This document shows, piece by piece, positions 1 through 8,456 of a stretch of DNA of 64,000 nt. The notes beneath the pieces were generated by a model, which was given only the letters and a program-made list of their open reading frames with translations, ran no database searches and was not told the DNA's origin. The stretch lies in the NCBI GenBank assembly GCA_027039975.1, contig JALWFE010000132.1, positions 1 through 64,000 on the forward strand, written 5' to 3'. Position 1 is the stretch's first letter; each line of letters starts with the position of its first letter. Origin of the DNA: Flavobacteriales bacterium (lineage in GTDB: Bacteria; Bacteroidota; Bacteroidia; Flavobacteriales; Flavobacteriaceae). A program made the translations under genes and the position numbers.

Positions 1-76
1 TTAAAATCTAAATTAAAAACTTTCTAAGCAAATATCTGCATTCAATGTTGAATTCTGAAATTATTTGTTCGGAAAA

Positions 77-118
77 TACAAAAATAACATTAATATTTAA
101 CCTGGTTCTACAAAAATA
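77..118 (-). promoter_or_regulatory. Possible divergent -7 promoter elements pointing out of the window
   Basis: Two copies of CAAAAATA (77-84 and 111-118) read TATTTTTG on the minus strand and match the Bacteroidota -7 consensus TAnnTTTG. They could serve a gene lying left of the window and divergent from the 233 gene. No coding sequence is visible in 1-232. The motif is short and easily arises by chance in AT-rich DNA. Confidence 0.25.
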
Positions 119-193
119 ATCATCATAAGACATCGAATTTTGGTATTTTGTTGATAAAATGACATTGATATATTTTTTATATAAAAATTTAAG

Positions 194-201
194 TAACTTT
201 G
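194..201 (+). promoter_or_regulatory. -7 promoter element (TAACTTTG) for the three-gene helical-protein operon
   Basis: TAACTTTG matches TAnnTTTG and lies 31 bases upstream of the ATG at 233. No good -33 TTTG is found at the usual 18-21 base spacing, so only the -7 half is supported. Confidence 0.4.
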
Positions 202-232
202 CAAGTACACAAGAGAACTAACAATACAAAAT

Positions 233-1015
233 ATGAATAAAATATACTATATCTTATTTGGTTTGTTATATCCTTTAATATTACAAGCCCAGTTTGAAGA
301 TGACTTGCCTAAAATGATTTTGTATGATAATGCCGTGGATATTCAAGTTTATATTCAAATGGCTGCCAAAGATAAATTGTATCTGATAAACAATCTTAAA
401 AAAGAACAAGCCGGAAAAGAACTGGATTATACTATGGCCATCATTTCCGAAAATCTGAGTAATATAGATTTGAATGAAGAAAATGAACAAATAGTAGCCA
501 AACTAAAAGAAATCAAAGAAGTTTGGTACAAACTCAGCAAAAAGCTCACTCAAACACTTTCACCCGGCGATTTTAATAATTTATTTTTTGAAGTCAACAC
601 ATTTGACAGACTTATTTCAGATTTGGTTGAAAAAATGCGTGAAAAATATGATTTACCTGACAAAAACCTGAATAAATATAATGATATTCAAAATTTACGG
701 CGTCTGATCCAAAAAATTAATTTGAGCTATTATGCCAATTACCTGGGGCTAAGTAAGAGTTTTCAGCACGAATATCAAAAAAACATTGCCAGCGTTAACG
801 AGTTTATTAAATCTAAAAGTAATATCTTTTTAAATGATGCAATAGCCGGCGAAAATTTTGCCGATATCATAGTCGATTGGAATTTTTTAAAAGCCAATCT
901 ACTCAGTAAAATTTCAAAAAATCCAAAAACGGTATTGAGCTTGGTTATGTCTATGGATTTTAAGTTGAAAAATATTAAAAACGCTTACGTTGAACAGTGG
1001 AAAAAAGATTTTTAA
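233..1015 (+). CDS. Secreted all-helical protein of unknown function, first of three tandem relatives
   Basis: The protein has 260 residues. An N-terminal Sec signal peptide of about 19 residues ends in LQAQ, and the rest is predicted helical and charged. I do not recognise a catalytic motif. Two similar halves can be seen, each with a helix rich in A/L/K, then an acidic loop, then a segment of the type 'I..KL..IKEVWYKL'. This pattern resembles the PilJ/NarX-type helical sensor domain (type IV pili methyl-accepting chemotaxis N-terminal family), but the classical GRQRMLSQR core is not present. The genes at 1034 and 1819 have the same design, and the three form one operon with gaps of 18 and -4 bases. 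A periplasmic or outer-membrane-facing helical bundle is the safest description; the PilJ relationship is only an inference. Confidence 0.75.
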   Translation: MNKIYYILFGLLYPLILQAQFEDDLPKMILYDNAVDIQVYIQMAAKDKLYLINNLKKEQAGKELDYTMAIISENLSNIDLNEENEQIVAKLKEIKEVWYKLSKKLTQTLSPGDFNNLFFEVNTFDRLISDLVEKMREKYDLPDKNLNKYNDIQNLRRLIQKINLSYYANYLGLSKSFQHEYQKNIASVNEFIKSKSNIFLNDAIAGENFADIIVDWNFLKANLLSKISKNPKTVLSLVMSMDFKLKNIKNAYVEQWKKDF

Positions 1016-1033
1016 TCCTCAAAAAAATTATTT

Positions 1034-1822
1034 ATGAAACCTTTTAAAATCATCATATTAATATTTGCCATCAATTTTTTATCTGTCCCTGCTTTTTCTC
1101 AAATTCCGGATAATCCTATTAAAGAATTAAGCGAAAAATTATTGCAAAACGAAATGTTGTCTTACAGGTTTTTTAGAAATTTTGTATTTATAAAAACCAA
1201 TACTTTCAAAAAGAAAACAATGGCTGATATGGATAAAGGGATTGCGTTATTTGACAACAATCTATCTTATATCGTTTTACATTTGCCTGAGCATCACAAA
1301 ATACAACAGGATTTTTTAAAACTCCAAAATTTTTGGAATATTTACCGGCTCAATATTACAAATTTTGAAAAAGACAACTATCAATCATTAATTGTCAAAA
1401 CCAAGAAATTACATAAATTCATTCATCAATTAAACAGTGATATTTTAGATAAACATCCAGGTTATTCAACCAATAAAAAACCAATCGAATTAGCTAAATT
1501 AGCCATTGAAAACAGTAAAAAAACCGATGCTATTGCGATAGTTTACGTATTACAAAAAGGGCTAAACTTCCCGGATGCCATAAATTATTTTGATGTAGAT
1601 ATGATTAGTTATAAAAAGAACTTAAAAAAAATAGGAAAATTCAAAGCTTTAAATCCAAAAGCCAAATCTTTGATAGATGACTTAAAAGCCATATTGGAAT
1701 CCATTAAAATTTTATTACAAAAAGAAAATTTCAATCCGAAAATGATGTATGCTTACAGCAATACTTTCGGAAAAAAGAATTTTAAACTCTTTAATTATCT
1801 AATTCAAACCATTAACCAATGA
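1034..1822 (+). CDS. Secreted all-helical protein of unknown function, second of three tandem relatives
   Basis: The protein has 262 residues, with a signal peptide of about 22 residues ending in AFSQ. The mature part is lysine-rich and helical, without cysteines or recognisable catalytic motifs. The segment 'LQNFWNIYRLNITNFE' sits where the first gene has 'IKEVWYKLSKKLTQ' and the third has 'LAHKWEKLRVLAI', which is why I treat the three as divergent relatives. The stop codon overlaps the next ATG (ATGA at 1819-1822), so translation of the third gene is probably coupled. Function unknown. Confidence 0.72.
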   Translation: MKPFKIIILIFAINFLSVPAFSQIPDNPIKELSEKLLQNEMLSYRFFRNFVFIKTNTFKKKTMADMDKGIALFDNNLSYIVLHLPEHHKIQQDFLKLQNFWNIYRLNITNFEKDNYQSLIVKTKKLHKFIHQLNSDILDKHPGYSTNKKPIELAKLAIENSKKTDAIAIVYVLQKGLNFPDAINYFDVDMISYKKNLKKIGKFKALNPKAKSLIDDLKAILESIKILLQKENFNPKMMYAYSNTFGKKNFKLFNYLIQTINQ

Positions 1823-2619
1823 AAAAAATAATATTACTTATCATACCTGTTTTATTTTGGCTATCAACCAATGCACAATACGGCGAAGTATTAGACGTGA
1901 GCGACGCCTTGCAAAGTGCGGTTGATATACGCACAGCCGCCGTAAAAATTGTAAAAGATTATCTTTACAGAGGTTTGAAAGTCAATTATGTTTCAGAGGA
2001 AAACGATGAAAATTTGTCAAACGGGGAATTCAGTTTGCTTCGCCTGGAATCTTATGCTCAGGATCATTCCGAAATAGAAGATCAAGTAAAAAAATTAGCT
2101 CATAAATGGGAAAAATTAAGAGTTTTGGCTATTCAAAAACCCAAAAAAGAGAAGATGCGTGGCTTGTTAAAAAGCTTAAAATCCTTTATACAAACAGCCA
2201 ATGATTTGATTGAAACGATTAATAATTCCGGTAATATTACGACTTTGGAATATCAAAAAGCCGCCAATAACATGGAATTGCTGGCACAACAATTGGCTTT
2301 TTTGTATGCCCTTAAAATTTCGGGTATTAAAGATCAAACAATAGGTCATGAAATAGACCGTTGCGTCAATGATTTTCAAAAGGATTTGAACAAAACATTT
2401 TATTCCGGAGAAAACACAATTGATATTGCACAAAATTTAAAATCCATCCAAGCCGATTGGCAAATGGTTAAATCCGGGACCAAAAATCTCAAAGAAGGAA
2501 CCGCTTTAAATACCATATATGTACTAATGGACAAAATCAGCGATGCCGCCCGCAAATCAGCCATCCTTTATCAAGAAAAAGTCAAAGCGGAATTAAAAAA
2601 AGAAAACAATAAAAATTAA
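1819..2619 (+). CDS. Secreted all-helical protein of unknown function, third of three tandem relatives
   Basis: The protein has 266 residues. The signal peptide of about 19 residues ends in TNAQ, followed by 'DALQSAVDIRTAAVKIVKDYL', the best match of the three to a PilJ-like helical repeat. A second, similar half begins near residue 140 ('KAANNMELLAQQLAFLYAL'). The C-terminus is lysine-rich. The start overlaps the previous stop by four bases. The gene converges with the PAP2-like gene, their stop codons overlapping at 2616-2619 with no obvious terminator between them. A role in sensing or envelope structure is possible but unproven. Confidence 0.74.
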   Translation: MKKIILLIIPVLFWLSTNAQYGEVLDVSDALQSAVDIRTAAVKIVKDYLYRGLKVNYVSEENDENLSNGEFSLLRLESYAQDHSEIEDQVKKLAHKWEKLRVLAIQKPKKEKMRGLLKSLKSFIQTANDLIETINNSGNITTLEYQKAANNMELLAQQLAFLYALKISGIKDQTIGHEIDRCVNDFQKDLNKTFYSGENTIDIAQNLKSIQADWQMVKSGTKNLKEGTALNTIYVLMDKISDAARKSAILYQEKVKAELKKENNKN

Positions 2620-3257
2620 AAAAACAACCAAGTCAAATAAAAACCTGCCAATTGCATTAAAATACCGATAGCAATTCCTTGAACAATTTCTTTAAAATCA
2701 TGGGCACCCGAATATACACGGGCGGCTATTACCAAAGTCGCAATTATTATCATAATGGATAAGTAATTAAGAATATTAAGTTGCGAATAATAACTCCAAA
2801 TAATAAAAAAAACTATGGAACCGGTTAGAGCCAACGTATGAATACTCGGTTTTTTATAAAAATAATTAAACAAAGCCAAAGTTAATACCGATAAAATTAT
2901 TCCGAAAAAAAACGGGTATAATTCGATAAATTGATGGTATTTAATGATTTTTGAAAAAATGATGGTGTACACCACAAGTATTATTACCGAAAATAACAAA
3001 CGCTCACGGGGATGCTGCAAGCAATAACCGGATATGCCTTTTGCCCGTAAAATAACACCAAAAAACAATAATGGAATAATGATTGAAACAATCGTCAAAT
3101 ACAGAATCAAAAAATGACGATTGGCAGGCAAGAAAAAACGTGATGTTAAATGAAAATACAACCAAACCGTATAGACCGGAATAAAAACAGGATGAAAAAT
3201 CAAAGAAATTAAAAATGCTCCGGCTCGCAAAATTGTATGTAATAGCCTTTGCATCAT
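2616..3257 (-). CDS. PAP2-like polytopic membrane protein
   Basis: About 213 residues forming six or so hydrophobic segments. Two late motifs fit a degenerate PAP2 phosphatase core: 'KKPSIHTLALTGS' in place of the PSGH region and 'ARVYSGAHDFKEIVQG' in place of SRxxxxxHxxxDxxxG. PAP2 proteins dephosphorylate lipid phosphates such as undecaprenyl pyrophosphate or phosphatidic acid at the membrane. The first motif (KxxxxxxRP) is not clear, so activity is uncertain. The ATG at 3257 overlaps the rpoN stop (TGATG), so the gene is the last of a cupin-rpoN-PAP2 operon. This small PAP2-like type is commonly annotated as 'hypothetical membrane protein' in Bacteroidota. Confidence 0.7.
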   Translation of the reverse strand: MMQRLLHTILRAGAFLISLIFHPVFIPVYTVWLYFHLTSRFFLPANRHFLILYLTIVSIIIPLLFFGVILRAKGISGYCLQHPRERLLFSVIILVVYTIIFSKIIKYHQFIELYPFFFGIILSVLTLALFNYFYKKPSIHTLALTGSIVFFIIWSYYSQLNILNYLSIMIIIATLVIAARVYSGAHDFKEIVQGIAIGILMQLAGFYLTWLFF

Positions 3258-4702
3258 CAAATTTCTTTACGCAAACGGGCTACCGGAATACCGAGTTGTT
3301 CACGGTATTTGGCAACTGTACGACGGGCAATAGGAAAACCTTGTTCTCTTAAAGCTTTTGCCAATTGTTCATCGGTTAACGGCTTGCGCTTATCTTCTTG
3401 TTCCACAACCGATTTAAGAATATCTTTTATCTTAATAGTCGATACATCTTCACCCTTTGCATCTTTCATAGATTCGGAAAAAAATTCTTTTAACAATTTA
3501 ACCCCGTAAGGTGTTTGAACATATTTGCTATTGGCAACCCGCGATACGGTAGAAATATCCATACCTATTTTTTCAGCTATGTCTTTCAAAATCATCGGTT
3601 TGATTTTCCGTTCGTCACCGGTTAAAAAATATTCTTTTTGATGCTCGGCTATGGCTTGAATTGTACGCAGTAATGTTTCACGACGTTGGTTAACGGCATC
3701 GATAAACCATTTGGCCGAATCAAGCTTTTGTTTGATAAACATAACGGCATCCTTCTGACTTTTGTCTTTATTTTCTTTATAACCTTTGAGCATTTCGGTA
3801 TATGCCGGAGAAACACGTAATACCGGTGCATTTTTGGCATTCAAACTAACCTCCAATTCATCATCAATTACATTGATAATAAAATCGGGAATAACATGTT
3901 CCACAAAATTACCGGTAGAATTGAAAGCATTGCCCGGTTTAGGGTTCAATTTTGTAATTTCATCAATGGCTTCTTTGAGTAGTTCTTCGGTTATCTCAAA
4001 TTTTGCCATTAATTTTTTATATTTTTTATTGATAAAATAATCAAAACCTTTTTCTAAAATTTTAATGGCCAGTTCACGGACCTGTGTCGGTTTTTTTCTT
4101 CGTAATTGTATCAATAATGTCTCTTTCAGATTGCGCGCCCCGACACCCGGAGGATCCAATTCTTGAACCAAACGTAAAATTTTTTCCACTTCTTCTTCCG
4201 TAGTCATTATATTGTGTGTAAAAGCCAAATCGTCGACAATTTCAATAATATCTCGTCGTAAATAACCGTTGTCATTGATACTTCCGACTAAAAATTCGGC
4301 TATCTTCCGTTCCTTTTCATTTAGGGGAAAAGCGCTTAATTGAGAGTTAAGATATTGAGTAAAACTTTCACCTTGGGCATAAGGCACTTTTTTTTCTTCA
4401 TCATCAGGCGAATAATTATTAGTGCGTAAACGGTAATCCGGAATCTCATCATCACTCAAATATTCATCGATATTGATGTCCGGTGCTTCAATTACTTCGG
4501 CATCGTCTTCAAACTCTTCCTGTATATTGAGCAAATCATCTTCCGGTTCTTCTTTGCCCTCCTCCAACGCCGGATTTTCTTCTATTTCCTGCTTGATACG
4601 TTGTTCAAACTCAACCGTCGGCAATTGAATCAATTTCATCAATTGAATCTGCTGCGGTGTAAGTTTTTGTTGTAATTTCTGATATAAACCTTGTTTAAGC
4701 AT
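3257..4702 (-). CDS. rpoN: RNA polymerase sigma-54 factor
   Basis: The protein has 481 residues, the usual length. Region I begins with the Gln/Leu-rich 'LKQGLYQKLQQKLTPQQIQLMKLIQLP', which contacts bacterial enhancer-binding proteins. It is followed by an acidic linker (about 45-95), the core-binding domain, the helix-turn-helix region ('AEKIGMDISTVSRVANSKYVQTPYG') and the C-terminal RpoN box 'ARRTVAKYREQLGIP' (about 459-473), which reads the -24 promoter element. Sigma-54 directs transcription from TGGCAC-N5-TTGCA promoters and needs AAA+ activators. The small cupin gene lies 6 bases upstream and the PAP2-like gene overlaps its stop, so the three are likely one transcript. No convincing -24/-12 site was found in this window. 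Confidence 0.97.
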   Translation of the reverse strand: MLKQGLYQKLQQKLTPQQIQLMKLIQLPTVEFEQRIKQEIEENPALEEGKEEPEDDLLNIQEEFEDDAEVIEAPDINIDEYLSDDEIPDYRLRTNNYSPDDEEKKVPYAQGESFTQYLNSQLSAFPLNEKERKIAEFLVGSINDNGYLRRDIIEIVDDLAFTHNIMTTEEEVEKILRLVQELDPPGVGARNLKETLLIQLRRKKPTQVRELAIKILEKGFDYFINKKYKKLMAKFEITEELLKEAIDEITKLNPKPGNAFNSTGNFVEHVIPDFIINVIDDELEVSLNAKNAPVLRVSPAYTEMLKGYKENKDKSQKDAVMFIKQKLDSAKWFIDAVNQRRETLLRTIQAIAEHQKEYFLTGDERKIKPMILKDIAEKIGMDISTVSRVANSKYVQTPYGVKLLKEFFSESMKDAKGEDVSTIKIKDILKSVVEQEDKRKPLTDEQLAKALREQGFPIARRTVAKYREQLGIPVARLRKEI

Positions 4703-4708
4703 ACTTTA

Positions 4709-4978
4709 CTAAATAAAATTATAATGTTTTCTGACCGGTTTAATAATGTGCCAAGTGCATTTTAATCCTTTAGGAAATGTTACAAAATCACCTGCTTTGA
4801 TATGATAAGTATTTTGAGCGGTCTTGACTTCAAATTCCCCTTCCAGGATATAACATTGCTCGGTCATATCATATTCCCAGTCAAAAACCGATGGTTCTTT
4901 GGTCCAAACCGGCCAGTTTTTAATGCCCATTTGTTCTATTTCTTTCTCCGTCAATTGTTTAATGTCTATTTCTTTCAT
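4709..4978 (-). CDS. Small cupin-domain protein (DUF861-like)
   Basis: The protein has 89 residues. The motif 'WPVWTKEPSVFDWEYDMTEQCYILEGEFEV' followed by 'KAGDFVTFPKGLKCTWHI' is a single small beta-barrel cupin of the Cupin_3/DUF861 type, known from (S)-ureidoglycine aminohydrolase-like and enzymatically uncharacterised proteins. The usual metal-ligand histidines are mostly absent (Cys/Glu and a single His near the end), so metal binding is doubtful. It is 6 bases upstream of rpoN. Substrate unknown. Confidence 0.85.
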   Translation of the reverse strand: MKEIDIKQLTEKEIEQMGIKNWPVWTKEPSVFDWEYDMTEQCYILEGEFEVKTAQNTYHIKAGDFVTFPKGLKCTWHIIKPVRKHYNFI

Positions 4979-5640
4979 TTTGTAAATATTTTGGTTATCT
5001 GGTTATCTGGTGATTTGGTGATTTGGTTAGCTGGTTATTTTAGTGCCGAGTGCCGAGTAAAAAGTGCCGAGTGCGGATTTTCTTTTCAAAAAAAACTTCG
5101 TTTTTTGATGATAACATAATACTTTTAATTTCTAATTTAGTTTATGGTTATTTGATGTCTCATGTCGGATGTCCGGTGTCGGGTGTCCGGTGTCGGGTGT
5201 CCGATGTCGGGTCTATTATTCATATTTTATTTTTTACCACAGAGCGATGCACTGAGCCTGTCGAAGTGTTTCACAGAGTTACACACAGAATTTCACAGAG
5301 TATTCTTTTTCAATTTTCAATTATCCCTTATCTCTTATCACTCATCCAACTTGCTACTTGATACTTGCTACTTGTTACTATTTCGCACTTTCCACTCGGC
5401 ACTTCGCACTTTCCACTAAAAACCTCGCACTTTCCACTTTGTCGCTTTCCACTTTCCACTCGGCACTTCACACTTTCCACTAAATTATCCCTTATCCCTC
5501 ATCCCTTATCCAACTTTCTACTTCCTACTAATCCGCACTTTCAACTTTCCACTAAAAACTCGCACTTTCCACTTCGCATTTTCCACTAACTCACCCCTTA
5601 TCCAACTTGATACTTGATACTTGCTACTTGTTACTTGTTC
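4979..5640. repeat. Composite low-complexity repeat island 1
   Basis: This 660-base gap between the cupin start and the ahcY stop contains no credible gene. Reading upwards it holds, in order: a TGGTTATCTGG/TGGTGATTTGG tract (about 4990-5040), a GTGCCGAGT tract (5043-5072), a GATGTCCGGTGTCGG tract (5160-5212), an ACAGAG plus REP-like palindrome CACTGAGCCTGTCGAAGTG (5250-5268), a TTATCCCTTATC tract, a CTTGATACTTGCTACTTG tract and CACTTTCCACT tracts. The same modules recur in similar order in the islands at 32690, 37036 and 47441. Short open frames inside are artefacts of the repeats. Confidence 0.85.
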
Positions 5641-6951
5641 CTAATACCTGTAATAATCCGGTTTATAAGGTCCTTCTTTCTTGACACCTATGTAAGCGGC
5701 TTGTTCATCGGTTAATTCATCCAGTTCGACGCCTAAATGTTCGAGATGTAGCCGGGCTACCATTTCATCGAGATGTTTGGGCAACATATAAACTTTATTT
5801 TCGTATTTGTCACCGTGTTGCCAAAGTTCCATTTGAGCCAGAACTTGATTGGTAAACGAATTACTCATCACAAAACTCGGATGACCGGTTGCCACGCCCA
5901 AATTCATCAAACGACCTTCTGCCAATACAATAATGTCGTGGTCGTCAACGGTATATTTATCCACTTGCGGTTTTATCGTATCTCTGGTATGTCCGTAATT
6001 TTCTTCCAACCAAGCCATATCAATTTCATTGTCAAAATGACCGATATTTGCCACAACGGTTTTGTCTTTCATCATTTTAAAATGCTTACCGGTGATAATA
6101 TCTTTATTTCCGGTAGCGGTAATGACAATATCGGCTTCTTTGACAGCATCATCCATACGTTTGACTTCGTAACCTTCCATAGCCGCTTGCAAAGCACATA
6201 TCGGGTCTATCTCGGTAACGATTACCCGTGAACCGGTTCCGCGAAACGAAGCTGCCGTTCCTTTACCGACATCACCGTATCCGGCTACAACTACCACTTT
6301 TCCGGCTAACATCAAATCCGTTCCCCTGCGTATCGCATCAACCGCCGACTCCCGGCACCCGTATTTATTGTCAAATTTCGATTTGGTGACCGAATCATTT
6401 ACATTGATAGCCGGAACCGGCAAAGTACCTTTACGCATACGTTCGTATAAGCGGTGAACACCGGTGGTTGTTTCTTCGGAAATACCTTTGATACCTTTGG
6501 CTAATTCCGGATGTTCGTCCAAAACTTTGTTGGTCAAATCACCACCGTCATCCAAAATCATATTCAAAGGTTTACCATCATCAAAAAACAAAACTTGTTC
6601 GAGCGCCCAATTGTATTCCTCCTCTGTCATACCTTTCCAAGCAAAAACAGGAATACCGGCTTTGGCAATCGCCGCTGCGGCATGGTCTTGCGTTGAAAAA
6701 ATATTACAAGTAGTCCAACGCACTTCGGCACCCAAAGCTACCAGTGTCTCAATCAATACAGCTGTCTGAATAGTCATATGCAAACTGCCGCCGATACGAG
6801 CTCCTTTCAAGGGTTTGCTACCGGCATATTTCTTTCGCAACGACATTAAGCCCGGCATCTCGGCTTCTGCCAAGGCAATTTCTTTCCTACCCCATTCCGC
6901 TAAATTTATATCTTTGACCTTATAAGGTAATTTCTCGACTGAATAACTCAT
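5641..6951 (-). CDS. ahcY: Adenosylhomocysteinase (S-adenosyl-L-homocysteine hydrolase)
   Basis: The protein has 436 residues. It hydrolyses S-adenosylhomocysteine to adenosine and homocysteine in the cytoplasm, relieving product inhibition of methyltransferases. Seen in the sequence: the substrate-domain motifs '[17 protein letters not shown]' (54-70) and '[14 protein letters not shown]', 'DDGGDLT' (134-140), the NAD-binding glycine motif 'GYGDVGKG' (224-231), '[10 protein letters not shown]', and the C-terminal tail ending 'KPDYYRY', which in this family reaches into the neighbouring subunit's cofactor site. Length and motifs are typical. It appears to be a single-gene unit with its own -7 element upstream. 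Confidence 0.98.
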   Translation of the reverse strand: MSYSVEKLPYKVKDINLAEWGRKEIALAEAEMPGLMSLRKKYAGSKPLKGARIGGSLHMTIQTAVLIETLVALGAEVRWTTCNIFSTQDHAAAAIAKAGIPVFAWKGMTEEEYNWALEQVLFFDDGKPLNMILDDGGDLTNKVLDEHPELAKGIKGISEETTTGVHRLYERMRKGTLPVPAINVNDSVTKSKFDNKYGCRESAVDAIRRGTDLMLAGKVVVVAGYGDVGKGTAASFRGTGSRVIVTEIDPICALQAAMEGYEVKRMDDAVKEADIVITATGNKDIITGKHFKMMKDKTVVANIGHFDNEIDMAWLEENYGHTRDTIKPQVDKYTVDDHDIIVLAEGRLMNLGVATGHPSFVMSNSFTNQVLAQMELWQHGDKYENKVYMLPKHLDEMVARLHLEHLGVELDELTDEQAAYIGVKKEGPYKPDYYRY

Positions 6952-6973
6952 AATTTTCCGGTTTTATTTTTTG

Positions 6974-6981
6974 CAAATTTA
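6974..6981 (-). promoter_or_regulatory. -7 promoter element (TAAATTTG) for ahcY
   Basis: The minus strand reads TAAATTTG 23 bases upstream of the ahcY ATG, matching TAnnTTTG. No -33 TTG is seen at the usual spacing because the upstream DNA is an ATTGATGAATTGATAAATTGATG low-complexity tract (6985-7021). Confidence 0.45.
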
Positions 6982-7183
6982 GTGAATATTGATGAATTGA
7001 TAAATTGATGAATTGATGAAATGAGAAATAGATCACTCAAAGTCGCAACGAAATGTTCCAAAATGCAGAGGTCGGAATAGATGAGTATAGCAGTAGGTTA
7101 TTTATAAACATCAAGGATAATGAAAATTTGATTATAATTTTTTTCAGGTAGCTATTTGGCAAAATTTTTGATAATTACAGTAG

Positions 7184-7214
7184 TTGGCCATTTATGACAA
7201 ATGTCATATTTTTG
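7184..7214 (+). promoter_or_regulatory. Promoter with an embedded perfect palindrome (candidate CRP/FNR-family operator)
   Basis: TTG (7184-7186), a 20-base spacer and TATTTTTG (7207-7214) fit the Bacteroidota -33/-7 promoter. Inside the spacer is a perfect inverted repeat TATGACA-AA-TGTCATA (7193-7208), with 7-base arms. A dyad of this size resembles sites of the CRP/FNR superfamily. Its position between -33 and -7 suggests repression, or repression relieved by a ligand. It precedes the rhodanese/haem-lipoprotein pair starting at 7240. The regulator is not in this window. Confidence 0.5.
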
Positions 7215-7239
7215 CAAAAAAATAATCAAAATGTAAAAT

Positions 7240-7695
7240 ATGAAAAAATTACAACTTAACCTTATTATACTTTTTTTATTGGGAACATACCAAATCGGTA
7301 CAGCCCAATTTGTCAAAGACTTACAAAAGGTTGAACCTACCATAAGAAATGTTAAAGCAAAAATTTTTGCTCAATTGTTGAGAAACACAAAAAATCCGCA
7401 AATTATCGACATCAGGACGCCCGGTGAATATGCATCCGGTCATTTAAAAAATGCCATTTTAATCAATTATTACGACCGCAATTTTGCAAAAAATATAGAA
7501 AGTGCGGGATTAGACAAATCACGTCCGGTATTTATTTATTGTCGGAGTGGACATCGCAGCAGCGATGCCATACCTTTATTTAAAAAACTCGGTTTTAAAC
7601 ATATCGTAAATTTAGCTTATGGTATCAACGAGTGGAAACGCTTAAATTTACCACTTGTAAAAGAAATACAAAAACAAAATTTGAATATTAACTAA
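7240..7695 (+). CDS. Exported single-domain rhodanese-like protein
   Basis: The protein has 151 residues. A signal peptide of about 22 residues ends in GTAQ, so the protein is periplasmic. The rhodanese fold is shown by 'IIDIRTPGEYASGHLKNAILINY' and by the active-site loop 'YCRSGHRS' with catalytic Cys101. Rhodanese domains transfer sulfane sulfur or act as persulfide carriers. The next gene, 14 bases downstream, encodes a c-haem lipoprotein, and both lie behind the palindrome at 7193-7208. Together they may belong to sulfide or nitric-oxide handling, but this is inference. No second, inactive rhodanese domain is present, so it is not a full thiosulfate sulfurtransferase. Confidence 0.9.
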   Translation: MKKLQLNLIILFLLGTYQIGTAQFVKDLQKVEPTIRNVKAKIFAQLLRNTKNPQIIDIRTPGEYASGHLKNAILINYYDRNFAKNIESAGLDKSRPVFIYCRSGHRSSDAIPLFKKLGFKHIVNLAYGINEWKRLNLPLVKEIQKQNLNIN

Positions 7696-7709
7696 AAAAA
7701 AATACAACT

Positions 7710-8342
7710 ATGAAAAAAATAATATGGATTATCGCCTTAATGATATCAATAACCGCTTGCCAAAATGAAGCGAAACCAAAAAGTGAAAATGATGCTCCGG
7801 CACAAAGCGTAAAGCAAGAAAAAATGCCGGATTTTGACCATAAGGCATATAAAATGAAAGGTATGCTTATAGCTAAAAATACTTTTAAAGTTTTCAAATC
7901 AAACATCCAAACTATTGCTTCCAAAGACGGATTGCACGGCGTAGTGGATTTTTGTCATAAAAATGCCGAAAAATTAGCAGATAGTTTAGGAAAATTACAC
8001 AATGTTGTTATCAAAAGAACTTCTCATAAATTGCGAAACGAAAAGAACAAACCCGACGAAGACAGCAAAGCTGTTTTGGAAAAATATTTAAAATTACAAC
8101 AAGCTCAAAAACCTATGGAACCCGTTGTAAAAAAAGGAGCAGACGGATATATACATTTTTATGCACCTATCAAACTCAAAAAAGAATGTTTGAAATGTCA
8201 CGGTATACCGGGACAAGAAGTCCACGACGATATTTACAAACTTATCAAATCAAAATATCCTAATGATAAAGCCACCGGCTTTAAAGAAGGAGAATTACGA
8301 GGTATTTGGGATATTAAATTTTTGGATATGGCTGACAAATAA
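7710..8342 (+). CDS. Tll0287-like (DUF3365) c-type haem lipoprotein
   Basis: The protein has 210 residues. It has a lipoprotein signal with 'ITAC' (Cys17), then a helical region, and a C-terminal 'CLKCHG' haem c motif (Cys160, Cys163, His164). The segments 'GVVDFCHKNAEKLADSLG' and 'IKRTSHKLRNEKNKPDEDSKAVLEKY' match the DUF3365/Tll0287 family, a PAS-like haem domain found in periplasmic sensors and small cytochromes. It probably binds one haem at the outer face of a membrane and could act in redox or gas sensing. It is co-transcribed with the rhodanese gene (14-base gap) and ends just before a relic and the yqgE 3' end. Confidence 0.87.
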   Translation: MKKIIWIIALMISITACQNEAKPKSENDAPAQSVKQEKMPDFDHKAYKMKGMLIAKNTFKVFKSNIQTIASKDGLHGVVDFCHKNAEKLADSLGKLHNVVIKRTSHKLRNEKNKPDEDSKAVLEKYLKLQQAQKPMEPVVKKGADGYIHFYAPIKLKKECLKCHGIPGQEVHDDIYKLIKSKYPNDKATGFKEGELRGIWDIKFLDMADK

Positions 8343-8344
8343 GA

Positions 8345-8456
8345 TTTTTTGAGAGATAACTTTACCCGTAATATCAGTAACAGTAATTTCGTAAGCTTTT
8401 GGAGTTTTTACGTTAAAAATACCGTTAGACGAGTAAAATAAGTTATCGCAAATCAA
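8345..8456 (-). pseudogene. Possible relic of a type IX secretion C-terminal signal
   Basis: Directly downstream of yqgE, in another frame, the minus strand encodes 'SSNGIFNVKTPKAYEITV' followed by 'TDITGKVISQ'. This is the typical pattern of a type IX secretion sorting domain (NGxFxV...YxVTVTDxTGKxI). It cannot belong to YqgE, a cytoplasmic protein that ends normally at 8453, and no start or cargo domain precedes it. The open frame of 64 codons (8295-8489) overlaps both neighbours. It is best read as a remnant of a deleted secreted protein, but chance resemblance cannot be excluded. Confidence 0.35.

Noticed and set aside
5162-5212. The regular GATGTCGGGTGTCCGG units as a possible CRISPR array
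   Set aside because: Units are shorter than 20 bases, without unique spacers of constant length and with no cas genes nearby.
5050-5589. Several overlapping open frames of 74-105 codons in the gap before ahcY
   Set aside because: They consist of repeat-module translation (for example 'TSHFPLKTSHFPL') and overlap one another in different frames.
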